Positions 27,181-37,606 of a stretch of DNA of 48,595 nt are shown one piece after another. The position numbers were made by a program, and so were the translations under genes. The number at the start of each line of letters is the position of its first letter. Position 1 is the stretch's first letter. The notes beneath the pieces were generated by a model that did not search any database, was not told where the DNA came from, and was given only the letters and a program-made list of their open reading frames with translations. The stretch is from an uncultured Selenomonadales bacterium (GTDB lineage Bacteria; Bacillota; Negativicutes; Selenomonadales; Selenomonadaceae), in the NCBI GenBank assembly GCA_946536825.1, contig CAMNEX010000003.1, forward strand, positions 1 to 48,595, in the 5' to 3' direction.

Positions 27181-29247
27181 TTACTGCACGATTTTGCCGA
27201 AGTCGGCGATTTTTGCAAGCAGGTTGTCTATCGACTTCAACAGCGCGAGCCGATTTTTTCTGAGCGATAAATTTTCGTCCATGACCATTACCGAATCAAA
27301 AAATGAATCAATCGGCGTGGAAAGTTTTTTCAGCGCGTCGAGTGCGCCCAGGAAGTCTTTTTTGTCGACAAGTTCGCCCGCCACAACTTTTATTGCCGCG
27401 AAGGCTTGATACAAAACTTTTTCTGCGTCAAGGTTGAAAAGTTCCGCGTTCAGGTCGGTTGAATCGGCTTTTTTGGCGAGGTTGCCGACGCGCACGAACG
27501 ATTGAATATATTTTGTTGAATCGGGCGTTTTTAAAAATTGTTCGACTGCCGCCGCCTTCAACGTCACGGCAAAAATATTGTCAACATCGTCAATCACCGC
27601 GTCAATCACGTCATAGCGCGTCGAAGGGCTCAAAACATTTTTGACGCGCAAGCGCATAAAGTCCGAGACTTCCTGTTGAATTTTTTCGCGCTTAGTCGCG
27701 TCCGAAATTTTTAGCAAATCCATTGCCAAGGCGACAACTTCGCCAATCGACAACGACCAACGAGCAGCAGTTAAAAGATTTGCGATTCCCAACGCTTGAC
27801 GGCGCAGGGCAAAGGGATCTTGCGAGCCTGTAGGAACTAATCCGCGGCTGAATGTCGCGACAATGTTATCAATTTTATCAGCGAGACTTAAAATTTTTCC
27901 CGCCTCGGTTTTTGGTTGAGCGTCGCCGGCAAAGCGCGGCATGTAATGTTCGTCAATCGCCGCACAGACTTCGGGATTTTCGCCGTCAAGTTTTGCGTAT
28001 TCGCGACCCATGACGCCTTGCAATTCCGTAAACTCCGTAACCATGCCCGTTACCAAATCCGCTTTGGAAAGTTCCGCCGCCCGAACGGAATTTTTAGCGT
28101 CGACGCCGAGCATTGCGGAAATTTTTTCGACGAGCTTAACCAAGCGTTCGGTTTTTTCGTAAACGGAGCCGAGCCCCTCTTGAAAGACGACAGTTTTTAA
28201 TTTTTCGCGGTGCGCCTCAAGCGATTTTTTTCTGTCCTCATTGAAGAAAAATTGCGCGTCCTCCAAACGAGCTTTTAAAACGCGTTCATTGCCGTGTTGC
28301 ACAATGTCAAGATAATCCTTGCCGCCGTTGCGAATTGTGATAAAAAGCGGCATTAATGCGCCGTCGGAATTTTTCACGGGAAAATAACGCTGATGATCGC
28401 GCATGGGAGTTATAACCGCCTCGGCGGGCAGTTGCAAATATTTCGTCTCGAACTCGCCGGCAAGCGCGGTGGGATATTCGACAAGATAAACAACCTCTTC
28501 CAAAAGGTCGTCGGTAATTTCGGCGACACCGTTTTTATTTGCGGCGACTTCGTTAATCTGCGCGACAATCATATTGCGGCGTTCGTTTTGGTCGACGATA
28601 ACAAAATTTTCCGCGCAGTCCTTGACGTAATCCGCCGCCGTTTTAATTTCAAATTCTGCGTGCCCTAAACCATTCCTAATTGCTAAAACCCTGTGTCCGC
28701 GAGAAATTCTGCCGCTTTGGACGTTGGCAACTTCAAACGGAATAATTTCTTCGCCGAAAAGCGCGACAAGCCAACGCAACGGACGAATAAATTTAAAATC
28801 CAAATCGCCCCAGCGCATGTTGTTTGGGAAATTTAAATCGCAGATGATTTTTGGCAGGAGCGTCTTAAAAATTTCGGCGGAAGATTTTCCCTGCTCGCGA
28901 ATCACCGCATAAATATAGCCGTCGCGAGTGATTAAATCTTCGGGCTGAACTTTTTGCCCGCGAGCAAAGCCAATAGCCGCCTTTGACGGTTTGCCTTCTT
29001 TATCGAACGCAATTTTAACCGAAGGACCGCGCTTTTCTTCCTCGATGTCGGCTTGATTGTTTGCAACGTCCTTGACAAGCAAAGCCAATCTGCGCGGCGT
29101 GCCGAGAGTTTTGACTTCGCCGAATTCAATCCGCGATTCTTTTAGTGATTTTTTCGCGAGCTCTTTAAGCTGATTTAAAATGCCGGGCATGGCGTGCGCG
29201 GGAATTTCTTCCGTGCCGATTTCGAGCAGTAAAATTTTTTTGTCCAT
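27181..29247 (-). CDS. glyS: Glycine--tRNA ligase beta subunit
   Basis: LLLEIGTEEIPAHAM, TPRRLALLV, RWLVALFGEEIIPFEV. Confidence 0.96.
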   Translation of the reverse strand: MDKKILLLEIGTEEIPAHAMPGILNQLKELAKKSLKESRIEFGEVKTLGTPRRLALLVKDVANNQADIEEEKRGPSVKIAFDKEGKPSKAAIGFARGQKVQPEDLITRDGYIYAVIREQGKSSAEIFKTLLPKIICDLNFPNNMRWGDLDFKFIRPLRWLVALFGEEIIPFEVANVQSGRISRGHRVLAIRNGLGHAEFEIKTAADYVKDCAENFVIVDQNERRNMIVAQINEVAANKNGVAEITDDLLEEVVYLVEYPTALAGEFETKYLQLPAEAVITPMRDHQRYFPVKNSDGALMPLFITIRNGGKDYLDIVQHGNERVLKARLEDAQFFFNEDRKKSLEAHREKLKTVVFQEGLGSVYEKTERLVKLVEKISAMLGVDAKNSVRAAELSKADLVTGMVTEFTELQGVMGREYAKLDGENPEVCAAIDEHYMPRFAGDAQPKTEAGKILSLADKIDNIVATFSRGLVPTGSQDPFALRRQALGIANLLTAARWSLSIGEVVALAMDLLKISDATKREKIQQEVSDFMRLRVKNVLSPSTRYDVIDAVIDDVDNIFAVTLKAAAVEQFLKTPDSTKYIQSFVRVGNLAKKADSTDLNAELFNLDAEKVLYQAFAAIKVVAGELVDKKDFLGALDALKKLSTPIDSFFDSVMVMDENLSLRKNRLALLKSIDNLLAKIADFGKIVQ

Positions 29248-30134
29248 TACGCATTCGCCTCCGCAGATTTTTTCAGCAAGGGATAACCGAGTTCTTCGCG
29301 CTGCTTAAGATAAACTTCCGCGCACATGCGAGCCAATTTTCTAACGCGCCCGATAAAAGCCGTCCGCTCACTTACGCTGATTGCGCCCCTTGCGTCCAAA
29401 AGATTGAACGTGTGCGAACATTTCAAAACATAGTCGTAGGCGGGGTGAACGTAGCCGAGCTTGATAATCCTGACCGCCTCCGCCTCGTATTTATCGAACA
29501 GATCGAACAACAAATTTTCGTCGCTTAAATCAAAGGCGTAACTCGATTGCTCAAATTCGTTTTGATGAAAAATATCGCCGTAAGTCACGCCGGGAGCCCA
29601 TTCAACGTCGTAAACATTTTCAACGCCCTGAATATACATTGCAAGCCGCTCAAGCCCGTAAGTTATCTCAACCGCGACGGGCTTAACGTCCTGGCTACCG
29701 ACCTGCTGAAAATACGTGAACTGCGTAATTTCCATGCCGTCAAGCCAAACTTCCCAGCCGAGCCCCCATGCGCCCAAAGTCGGTGACTCCCAGTTGTCCT
29801 CAACAAAGCGTATGTCATGCTTTTGCGCTTCAATGCCGATTGCCGCGAGACTTTCCAGATAAAGTTCCTGAATATTGTCGGGCGAAGGTTTCATAATAAG
29901 TTGTAGCTGATGATGTTGGTAAAGTCGGTTGGGATTGTCGCCGTAACGACCGTCCGCGGGTCGGCGCGAAGGCTCCGTATATGCTACGTTCCACGGCTCC
30001 GGACCGAGCACGCGCAAAAATGTAAACGGGCTCATTGTTCCCGCGCCTTTTTCCACGTCGTAGGGCTCCGCCAATATGCAACCCTTATCCGCCCAAAATT
30101 TCTGCAGGGCAAAAACTAATTCCTGATACTTCAA
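29247..30134 (-). CDS. glyQ: Glycine--tRNA ligase alpha subunit
   Basis: [61 protein letters not shown] start after AAGGAGG. Confidence 0.96.
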   Translation of the reverse strand: MKYQELVFALQKFWADKGCILAEPYDVEKGAGTMSPFTFLRVLGPEPWNVAYTEPSRRPADGRYGDNPNRLYQHHQLQLIMKPSPDNIQELYLESLAAIGIEAQKHDIRFVEDNWESPTLGAWGLGWEVWLDGMEITQFTYFQQVGSQDVKPVAVEITYGLERLAMYIQGVENVYDVEWAPGVTYGDIFHQNEFEQSSYAFDLSDENLLFDLFDKYEAEAVRIIKLGYVHPAYDYVLKCSHTFNLLDARGAISVSERTAFIGRVRKLARMCAEVYLKQREELGYPLLKKSAEANA

Positions 30135-30238
30135 ATGTGTTACCTCCTTAGTAAATTTCAATCCTGTTATAACAAAAGGAAATTGCAATGTCAAACTCAA
30201 AACAAGCTTTAAAGGTTCTGCGTTTCATTTGTTATTTA

Positions 30239-30266
30239 TTGAAAAATCTTGCAGTTGTGTTATAAT
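30239..30266 (+). promoter_or_regulatory. Putative promoter upstream of GspE-like gene
   Basis: TTGAAA - 16 nt - TATAAT with extended TG. Confidence 0.55.
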
Positions 30267-30299
30267 GCGCGTGGAAATTACGATGTTTGTAAAAAATCC

Positions 30300-30315
30300 C
30301 CTCTGCGGAGGGGTA
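30300..30315 (+). repeat. 5'UTR hairpin CCCCTC-TGCG-GAGGGG
   Basis: Perfect 6-bp stem with tetraloop between promoter and RBS. Confidence 0.6.
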
Positions 30316-30347
30316 AATTTTTAAAGGAAAGAATTGAAGTTAAATTT

Positions 30348-31535
30348 ATGAATGACTTCGACGAACAGTTGCGCAAATTAATTCACATGGAACGGCATAA
30401 TTTCGCGGGGAGTTCTTCGCGGGCAATCGTCGAGCTTGTGAATTTAATTTTTAACTTCGCAATAAAAATGCGGGCGTCCGACCTGCATATTGAGCCGTTT
30501 GAAAAATCACTGCGCGTGCGCTACCGAATCGACGGGCATTTACAGGAACTTCATCAACCGTTGCCGTTGCACTTGGCGGACGCGCTGACTTCGCGAATAA
30601 AAATTTTGGCGCGAATGGATACAACCGCCGCCTTCCTGCCGCTGGACGGCGCAATTCAATTCGGCAAAGTTGAAATGCGCGTGGCGTCAATGCCGTCCTT
30701 CGGTGCGGAAAGTTTGACGATAAGACTTTTGGATTCTTCGCTGGAATTGCACAACCTAAAAGATTTGGGCTTCACCGAAACGAACGAGAAAATTTTTCGG
30801 GAAATGGCAAATGCGGCGGCGGGCATGATAATTTTAACGGGACCAATGAATTCGGGAAAATCTACGACGCTTTACGCCACGTTGCGCGAATTAAATCAGC
30901 CGTCGCGTTCGATAATGACGTTGGAAGATCCGATAGAACAACATGTCGAAGGGATAAGCCAAGTGCAAGTCAACGAGAAAACGGGCTTGACATTTGCGGC
31001 GGGGTTGCGGGCAATGTTGCGCATGGACTGCAACGTTTTAATGGTTGGGGAGGCTCGCGACGCCGAAACGTCAAAAATTGCGGTACGCGCCGCGCTCACG
31101 GGTCATTTAATTTTCACGACGCTCCACGCAAATGATTCTTGCAGTGCGGTTTTTCGTATGTTGGAAATGGGCGTTGAACCTTATCTTTTGGCGGCGACTT
31201 TAAGTGGCGTCGTTGCTCAGCGGCTTGTCCGGCGACTTTGTCCTCATTGCAAAAAAATTTCTCCTGACGGAACTTTTAAAGCTGTCGGCTGTGAAAATTG
31301 TCGCGGGACAGGCTACAGCGGGCGAATTGCTCTTCATGAAATTTTGCGTGTCGACAAAAATTTGCGCAGTTTGATTTTGAATAGCCGCGACCTTGACGAG
31401 ATAAAAAATTTCGCGCTCGACAACGGCTTGCGAACTTTAGCCGACGACGCTTTGGAAAAAGTCCGCGCAGGGTTAACCACCCTTGACGAAGTGTGCCGAG
31501 TTTTAGGCACGGATTTTATAAAGGAAAATTCTTAA
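30348..31535 (+). CDS. GspE/PilB-family secretion/pilus assembly ATPase lacking the usual N-terminal domain
   Basis: RASDLHIEPFEKSLRVRYRIDG, Walker A GPMNSGKST, VGEARDAETSKIAVRAALTGHLIFTTLHAND, CPHC/CENC zinc motif. Confidence 0.92.
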   Translation: MNDFDEQLRKLIHMERHNFAGSSSRAIVELVNLIFNFAIKMRASDLHIEPFEKSLRVRYRIDGHLQELHQPLPLHLADALTSRIKILARMDTTAAFLPLDGAIQFGKVEMRVASMPSFGAESLTIRLLDSSLELHNLKDLGFTETNEKIFREMANAAAGMIILTGPMNSGKSTTLYATLRELNQPSRSIMTLEDPIEQHVEGISQVQVNEKTGLTFAAGLRAMLRMDCNVLMVGEARDAETSKIAVRAALTGHLIFTTLHANDSCSAVFRMLEMGVEPYLLAATLSGVVAQRLVRRLCPHCKKISPDGTFKAVGCENCRGTGYSGRIALHEILRVDKNLRSLILNSRDLDEIKNFALDNGLRTLADDALEKVRAGLTTLDEVCRVLGTDFIKENS

Positions 31536-31583
31536 TCGCGTTGAAAATATTTTCATAAAAATTTTAAAGGAGTTTGATTTTTA

Positions 31584-33155
31584 ATGTTCAAAATTCTCGC
31601 CGCCGACGGCATTGCCAACGAAGGTATCGAATTGCTTAGAAAAAATTTCAGCGTCGAAATTCGCGACAAAATTTCTCACGAAGAACTCTTGGAGATTATT
31701 CCGCAATTCGACGCGCTGATTGTCCGCTCCGCCTCCAAAGTTACGGCAGACGTTTTGGAGCGCGGCAGAAATTTAAAAATAATCGGGCGTGCGGGCGTCG
31801 GCGTTGACAATATCGACGTGCAGGCGGCGACGGAGCGCGGAATTATCGTTATTAATTCGCCCGACGGAAATACTATCGCCGCAACCGAACATACTTTTGC
31901 AATGATGCTCGCCGTCAGCCGCAACATTCCGCAGGCAAGCGGTTCAATGCACGTCGGGAAATGGGACAGGAAAAAATTTATCGGCGTGGAGTTGAGAAAT
32001 AAAACTTTGGGCGTTATCGGGCTCGGCAGAATCGGCGCGGGCGTCGCTAAACGCGCTCAATCCTTCGACATGAACGTTATCGCTTACGATCCTTTCGTCA
32101 GCGAAGAACGCGCAAAAAATTTGGGCGTGCGCTTGGTTGAGCTCGACGAACTTTTTAAAATCGCCGATTTTATAACCGTGCACATGCCCTTGACGAATAA
32201 GACAAAGGATATGATTTCGCTCGCGCAGATTAAAACAATGAAACCGACGGTTCGTTTGATTAATTGTGCTCGCGGCGGCATTATCAACGAAAACGATTTG
32301 GCGACTGCGCTCAAGGAAAATTTAATCGCGGGCGCGGCTATCGACGTTTTTGAAAATGAACCGCTCGCTGAAGATTCTCCGCTTAGAAATTTGCCCAATA
32401 TAATTTTAACGCCGCATTTGGGAGCCTCGACCGTCGAAGCGCAAATTGGCGTTTCGGTTGACGTTGCCAAGGGAATTATCGACGCGCTGAACAATCGCCC
32501 CGTCGCGACCGCAGTCAATCTTCCGCATATTCCGAGTCATATTTTGGAGAAACTCGCGCCTTTCCTTGACCTTGCCGAACGCCTCGGCAGGACGATTACC
32601 GGCATGAGCAAAGAGCCGATTTCAAGTGTGCAAGTCAAAGTCAACGGCAAAATTTCCGAGACGAATTCAAGCTTGATTTCAACCGCCGTCCTGAAAGGTA
32701 TGCTGACTGCCGCGCTTGATACCAACGTCAATCTCGTCAACGCAAACATTTTGGCAGCGGAGCGAGGAATTCATCTTTCCGAAATTAAATCGAACATTGC
32801 CCGCGACTTTGCTAATCTCGTGACGGTCTCCGCCAATGGAAATATCGTCACGGGAACTCTTTTCGGCAATGAAGGGCGAATCGTTTCGATAAATAATTTC
32901 CGCGTCGACGTTGATCCACACGCCCGAATTTTGATTTGCCCGCATATAAATCGCCCCGGCGTTATCGGACTTGTCGGAACGCTCCTTGCCGAGCACGGAA
33001 TTAATATTTCCGGAATGCAGGTCGGCAAAACCGCCATTGAAGGTACAAGCCTCATGGTTTTGACGATTGACAATCCGCTTACACAAGATGTTCTCGCCGA
33101 AATGAAAGCTCTTGACCCAATTTTCGACGTGACGCCCGTTTCCTACGATTTTTAA
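31584..33155 (+). CDS. serA: D-3-phosphoglycerate dehydrogenase
   Basis: GRAGVGVDNIDVQAATERGIIVINSPDGNTIAATEHTFAMML, GLGRIGAGVAKRA, C-terminal ACT domain. Confidence 0.95.
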   Translation: MFKILAADGIANEGIELLRKNFSVEIRDKISHEELLEIIPQFDALIVRSASKVTADVLERGRNLKIIGRAGVGVDNIDVQAATERGIIVINSPDGNTIAATEHTFAMMLAVSRNIPQASGSMHVGKWDRKKFIGVELRNKTLGVIGLGRIGAGVAKRAQSFDMNVIAYDPFVSEERAKNLGVRLVELDELFKIADFITVHMPLTNKTKDMISLAQIKTMKPTVRLINCARGGIINENDLATALKENLIAGAAIDVFENEPLAEDSPLRNLPNIILTPHLGASTVEAQIGVSVDVAKGIIDALNNRPVATAVNLPHIPSHILEKLAPFLDLAERLGRTITGMSKEPISSVQVKVNGKISETNSSLISTAVLKGMLTAALDTNVNLVNANILAAERGIHLSEIKSNIARDFANLVTVSANGNIVTGTLFGNEGRIVSINNFRVDVDPHARILICPHINRPGVIGLVGTLLAEHGINISGMQVGKTAIEGTSLMVLTIDNPLTQDVLAEMKALDPIFDVTPVSYDF

Positions 33156-33173
33156 AAATTTTAGGTGTTAAAA

Positions 33174-33719
33174 GTGTCTACTAAAAAATTTTTTATCGCC
33201 TTTGGAATTATTTTGTTAATTTCGCTGGCGATTTTATTTTTTATCGGACTTGACGAAGACGAAACTCCGCCGCTTGAATCGCCTGCGTCGTCCGTGAAAA
33301 AAATCAGCGTGTACCTTTCGGGACAGGTAAAAAATATTTCTGTTGTCGAACTAGAAGACGACGGAACTTTAAAATTAGTCGACGCGGTAAACGCGGCGGG
33401 AGGCTTAACGGAATTTGCCGACGCAGACGCCGTTAATCTCGCCGCGCCGTTAACCGACGGTCAGCATATTCATATCCCGACCAAAGAAATTTTCCTCCTG
33501 CCGCAAGATATTTCTGCCGCCTCAAGCGACCTTGTCAACATAAACACCGCCGACGCCGAGAAACTCGCAACGCTCAAAGGTATCGGACCCGCGCTCGCGC
33601 AGAGGATTATTGATTATCGCGAACAGAATGGCGCCTTCAAAACTATTGACGAAATTAAGAACGTGCGCGGCATCGGCGATAAGAAATTCGCCGCTTTCAA
33701 AGATAAAATAACAATTTAA
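33174..33719 (+). CDS. comEA: ComEA-family helix-hairpin-helix DNA-binding competence protein
   Basis: N-terminal TM, SLBB-like region, DLVNINTADAEKLATLKGIGPALAQRIIDYREQNGAFKTIDEIKNVRGIGDKKF; GTG start. Confidence 0.9.
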   Translation: MSTKKFFIAFGIILLISLAILFFIGLDEDETPPLESPASSVKKISVYLSGQVKNISVVELEDDGTLKLVDAVNAAGGLTEFADADAVNLAAPLTDGQHIHIPTKEIFLLPQDISAASSDLVNINTADAEKLATLKGIGPALAQRIIDYREQNGAFKTIDEIKNVRGIGDKKFAAFKDKITI

Positions 33720-33766
33720 TAAATCTGCGCGGTATGATAAAATTTTTTTAAAGGAGGCGAACTAAA

Positions 33767-34120
33767 ATGGCTGATTTAGAAAATAAAGTTGAAAAGCTAA
33801 ATGACCGAGTCACAAATCTTGAACAACGAGTAACTGAAACAACTACAAATGTCAATAATTTGGTTCGTGAATTTAAAGATTTCAAAACGGAAATGCGCCA
33901 GCAAAACGAAATGCGAGCAAATGAACTCCGCGACTTGCAAAAACGTCAAGACGAAGCAAATGCTAAACACGATATCGAGATGCGCGAAATGAATCAAAAA
34001 ATGGACGCCAAGTTTAATAAACTCAGCGACCAAATTCACACTATGACAATAACGGCTGTCGTAGGTTTTGGCGCGATTGCCGTTGCGATTGGCGGTTTGA
34101 TTATCGCGGCTTTAAAGTAA
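33767..34120 (+). CDS. Coiled-coil protein with C-terminal TM helix
   Basis: AAAGGAGG RBS; LENKVEKLNDRVTNLEQRV... then TMTITAVVGFGAIAVAIGGLIIAAL. Confidence 0.8.
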   Translation: MADLENKVEKLNDRVTNLEQRVTETTTNVNNLVREFKDFKTEMRQQNEMRANELRDLQKRQDEANAKHDIEMREMNQKMDAKFNKLSDQIHTMTITAVVGFGAIAVAIGGLIIAALK

Positions 34121-34145
34121 GGTATTTAAGAAAATCTTCGTGGTT

Positions 34146-36041
34146 TTAACTTTTGGGCTGAATCGTTCCGTTTTGATATGCGAGCAAAAGTTTATGCAAG
34201 CCGACAATTTCGTCGCGAATGCCTTGCCCGTGGTCGGTGTCGCCGATTGTCATGCGCCGCGATAAAATTTCTACCGTCTCCGCCGTCGACTCAATGTCTT
34301 TGTTTTCGGCAAGGGCGGTTTTCACGTCCGCAATTTTTTGGTGACGCAAAAGCCTCAAGCCGCGAGAATTCGAGACGAGCGTATAACCCGATATGCCGGT
34401 TTTCTCGTGATAAGGCGTGCTGAAGCCGCCGTCGATAACCAAAGCTTTGCCGCCCGCCTTAACCGGAGTTTCGCCCTTGCGCACGCGAACGGGAACATGT
34501 CCGTTGATTATGTGCCCGCGCTCCGCGTCAAGACCAAACTCAATCAAAATTTTGTCGCAGATTTTCGGGTCGTCAATTAAATCGTAATAAAAATCCGCAG
34601 GCTCCTTGCAAATTTCTTTGTCGTCGATAAAGGCGCGTTCAAATGTCCGAAACTCCCTGCCCGCTATCGGCGAAATCAAGCCGCACCACAAGAAATACAT
34701 AAAATCCAAATCCTTAAGCTTTTTGTCGAAATAAGCACGCCGCGCACGCCTGTCCACGTAGTCAAAATAATTTTTACCGCTGTAAGTCTCGCCCTCGAAA
34801 TAAATTTTCTTAAACGAACCGTCCTCATTTAGCGGAACATTTGCATGGAAAAGCAAATTGCCGTTGTGACAAGTGTAGACGCCGCCTTTTTTGTAAAGAA
34901 AATCTACATGCGCTTGAAGATTGACACTCTCCAAAAAATTCGACTTCAAGCCCGAAATAATTTCCTGCTCGTCGTCCGTCAACGCGCAAGGATTATTTTT
35001 ATCAATCGTCGGGAATTTTTCGTTGAGTTTGTAAATTTTCTCGGCGATTTTTATAGTGCCGTCGTCAAAATTAACTTTGTCGAGCAGAAGCCGATTATCC
35101 ATTTTAAAATCGGGGTTGCGGCGAATCATTTGCCCTTCCAACTTAAACATGATAATCAAAGTTGCCAACTCGGCGGCGCGTATCGGATTTTCTTCCGGAT
35201 AAAGATTCGAGGCAAAAATTGTCAGCGGGCGAAGAGTTATCCCATAACCGCGCTCCAAAACTTCGGTGTTGTTGTAGTGCAATGAATTCCGAACAACCGC
35301 CGCAATACAAACCTCACTGCCAAGAGCCGCGCCCATCCAAACAACGTCATGATTGCCCCATTGAATGTCGACGTTTGCAGAATAATCCATAAGCAAATTT
35401 AAAATCGCGTCGGGGCGGTCGCCTCTGTCGAAAAAATCCCCGACCAAATGCAATCGGTGAATCGCGAGCCGTTTTATCAGCGCGGCGAAAGCGTAAATAA
35501 AATCTTCGCCGCTGTTTATCTCAACAATGGAATTCAAAAGTTTTTCGTGATAAATTTTTTGCGCCTCGTCGTCTTCGGGGCGCGTGTTGAGCATTTCCAA
35601 AATAACTGTCTCATAGCGATTGGGAATCAACTCGCGCATTTTGAACGACGGATATTTATAGCTCATAACCTTAGACAACTTCAAAAGCCGCGCAAGATTT
35701 ATTCTGTACCAAGCGGGCGTCGCCCGTCCCTGCGATTTTACCTGCGCGATTTTTTCTTTAGGATAATAAATCAGCGTGCAGAATTCCGCAATTTCGTATT
35801 CGCCCATGTAGTCGCCGAAAATGTAATCGACCTTCTCGCGAATGACGCCCGAACAATTATTGATTATGTGCAGAAATAAATCGTATTCGCCGTGCAAATC
35901 GCTCATGAAATGTTCCGTGTCCTTGGGCAAATACAGCCGCGACTGCAGATAAATCAACTTTTCGTAAATGGATTCCTTCGTCGGATATTTCTCCGATAAA
36001 ATTCGCATTAAACTCGCCGCAAAATCGTAATCGTTCGTCAT
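34146..36041 (-). CDS. fbp: Fructose-1,6-bisphosphatase class III
   Basis: FMSDLHGEYDLFLHIINN, HLVGDFFDRGDRPDAILNLLMDY, QWGNHDVVWMGAALGS. Confidence 0.94.
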   Translation of the reverse strand: MTNDYDFAASLMRILSEKYPTKESIYEKLIYLQSRLYLPKDTEHFMSDLHGEYDLFLHIINNCSGVIREKVDYIFGDYMGEYEIAEFCTLIYYPKEKIAQVKSQGRATPAWYRINLARLLKLSKVMSYKYPSFKMRELIPNRYETVILEMLNTRPEDDEAQKIYHEKLLNSIVEINSGEDFIYAFAALIKRLAIHRLHLVGDFFDRGDRPDAILNLLMDYSANVDIQWGNHDVVWMGAALGSEVCIAAVVRNSLHYNNTEVLERGYGITLRPLTIFASNLYPEENPIRAAELATLIIMFKLEGQMIRRNPDFKMDNRLLLDKVNFDDGTIKIAEKIYKLNEKFPTIDKNNPCALTDDEQEIISGLKSNFLESVNLQAHVDFLYKKGGVYTCHNGNLLFHANVPLNEDGSFKKIYFEGETYSGKNYFDYVDRRARRAYFDKKLKDLDFMYFLWCGLISPIAGREFRTFERAFIDDKEICKEPADFYYDLIDDPKICDKILIEFGLDAERGHIINGHVPVRVRKGETPVKAGGKALVIDGGFSTPYHEKTGISGYTLVSNSRGLRLLRHQKIADVKTALAENKDIESTAETVEILSRRMTIGDTDHGQGIRDEIVGLHKLLLAYQNGTIQPKS

Positions 36042-36053
36042 AATTTCAACTCC

Positions 36054-37514
36054 TCACCAATTTTTTGACTTGTGCCAAAATGCCGGGCTCAACATTGCCA
36101 ACACCGTGAAAATTTCCAGGCGGCTCAAAAACATAAAGCCGCAAGCACAAAATTTGCTTAAATCCGGCAGGAGGGAATAAGTACTGGTCGCGCCCTCAAT
36201 GCCGAAGCCCGGTCCTACGCTCGCGATTGTCGAGACGCTCACGCTTATCGCATTTACAAAATCTATCCCGTCAAACATCATGATCGCCGCAAATAGAACG
36301 TCCAACACCACGACTGCAAAGAAAAATTTCGCCGCGCCGTAAACAACATCTTCGTCAAGCGATCGCCCGCTCAAAGTCACTTGGCTGATTAAATTCGGGT
36401 GAATTTTTTGCCGAATGATAAGCACGACGAATTTAAATAGCAAAATTATCCGCGAAACTTTTAAGCCGCCCGCCGTCGAGCCCGCGCAACCGCCCAAAAA
36501 CATTGTCATCATTAAAAAAACTTTGCTCAGCGGCGGATAAGTGTCAAAATCGTGCGCAACAAATCCCGTCGTCGAACTAAGCGAAGCCACATGAAAAATC
36601 GCCGCCCGCGCCGCCGTCTCAACGTCAACGCCCATTTCCAAAATTAAATCTGTCGCCACGACAATCGCCGCAATAAAAATTATCGTCAGATAAGTTCGGA
36701 ACTCCGTATTTCTGAAAATCACGCCGACGCCTTTGCGACACGCCACAACGTACATCGCAAAACTGCCGCTCGACACAATCATAAAAAACGCCATGCAATA
36801 TTCCAAATAAATATTTCCGTATTCGCTGACAGTCCCGTTAAAAACCCCGTAACCGCCCGTCGCTATCGTCGTCATTGCGTGATTTATCGCCGTGAAAGAA
36901 TCCAAGCCGCATAAAAAATATCCGCCCGCACAAAAAGTCGTCAGCAAAACATAAACCGAAAATAATGCCTTTGCATTGTCCCTAATCCGCGGCATTTGTC
37001 TATCTTTAGTCGGTCCGGTCGTCTCGGCTTTTAATATGAACATTCCTCCGCGCCCGAATTGCGGCATAATCGCCATAAAAATTACGACAATCCCCAAGCC
37101 GCCGAACCAATTCGACATGCTCCGCCAAAGCAAAATACTGCGCGGCAAAATTTCCACGTCCTCAATAACTGTCGCGCCCGTCCCCGAAAAGCCCGAAAAC
37201 GATTCTACAAAACTGTCCAATAAATTCAAATAACCGCCCGCGAAATACGGCACGAGCCCCAAAATCGAAATTAACAGCCAACCCAAGCCCGTTATCGCTA
37301 TTCCTTCGCGAATGCCTAAGTTGTCTTTGCCCTTGAGACCGCCGAAACGTTCCAATTCAAACGTCGTAGCAAGGCATAAAAAAATCGACAGCAAAAAAGC
37401 CGCCGCTCCGTCAAATTCCCTTGCCGTCGCCGCTAAAATAAACGGCGGTATCATTGCCGCGCCGCAAAATAATGTCAAATAGCCGAGCAAGCCTAATACT
37501 ATCCTTCTGTTCAT
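36054..37514 (-). CDS. trkH: TrkH-family potassium uptake protein
   Basis: Multi-TM; FVESFSGFSGTGATVIEDVE, SNWFGGLGIVVIFMAIMP, FLGGCAGSTAGGLKVSRI, STIASVGPGFG. Confidence 0.9.
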   Translation of the reverse strand: MNRRIVLGLLGYLTLFCGAAMIPPFILAATAREFDGAAAFLLSIFLCLATTFELERFGGLKGKDNLGIREGIAITGLGWLLISILGLVPYFAGGYLNLLDSFVESFSGFSGTGATVIEDVEILPRSILLWRSMSNWFGGLGIVVIFMAIMPQFGRGGMFILKAETTGPTKDRQMPRIRDNAKALFSVYVLLTTFCAGGYFLCGLDSFTAINHAMTTIATGGYGVFNGTVSEYGNIYLEYCMAFFMIVSSGSFAMYVVACRKGVGVIFRNTEFRTYLTIIFIAAIVVATDLILEMGVDVETAARAAIFHVASLSSTTGFVAHDFDTYPPLSKVFLMMTMFLGGCAGSTAGGLKVSRIILLFKFVVLIIRQKIHPNLISQVTLSGRSLDEDVVYGAAKFFFAVVVLDVLFAAIMMFDGIDFVNAISVSVSTIASVGPGFGIEGATSTYSLLPDLSKFCACGFMFLSRLEIFTVLAMLSPAFWHKSKNW

Positions 37515-37606
37515 TGCTCAAAGCCTTTCAAAAAAAATTCTTGCTGAAAGATTATAACACAAAAAATAATTTTGAAGTTACAAAAACTTTTTTTGATAAA
37601 GTGTGT

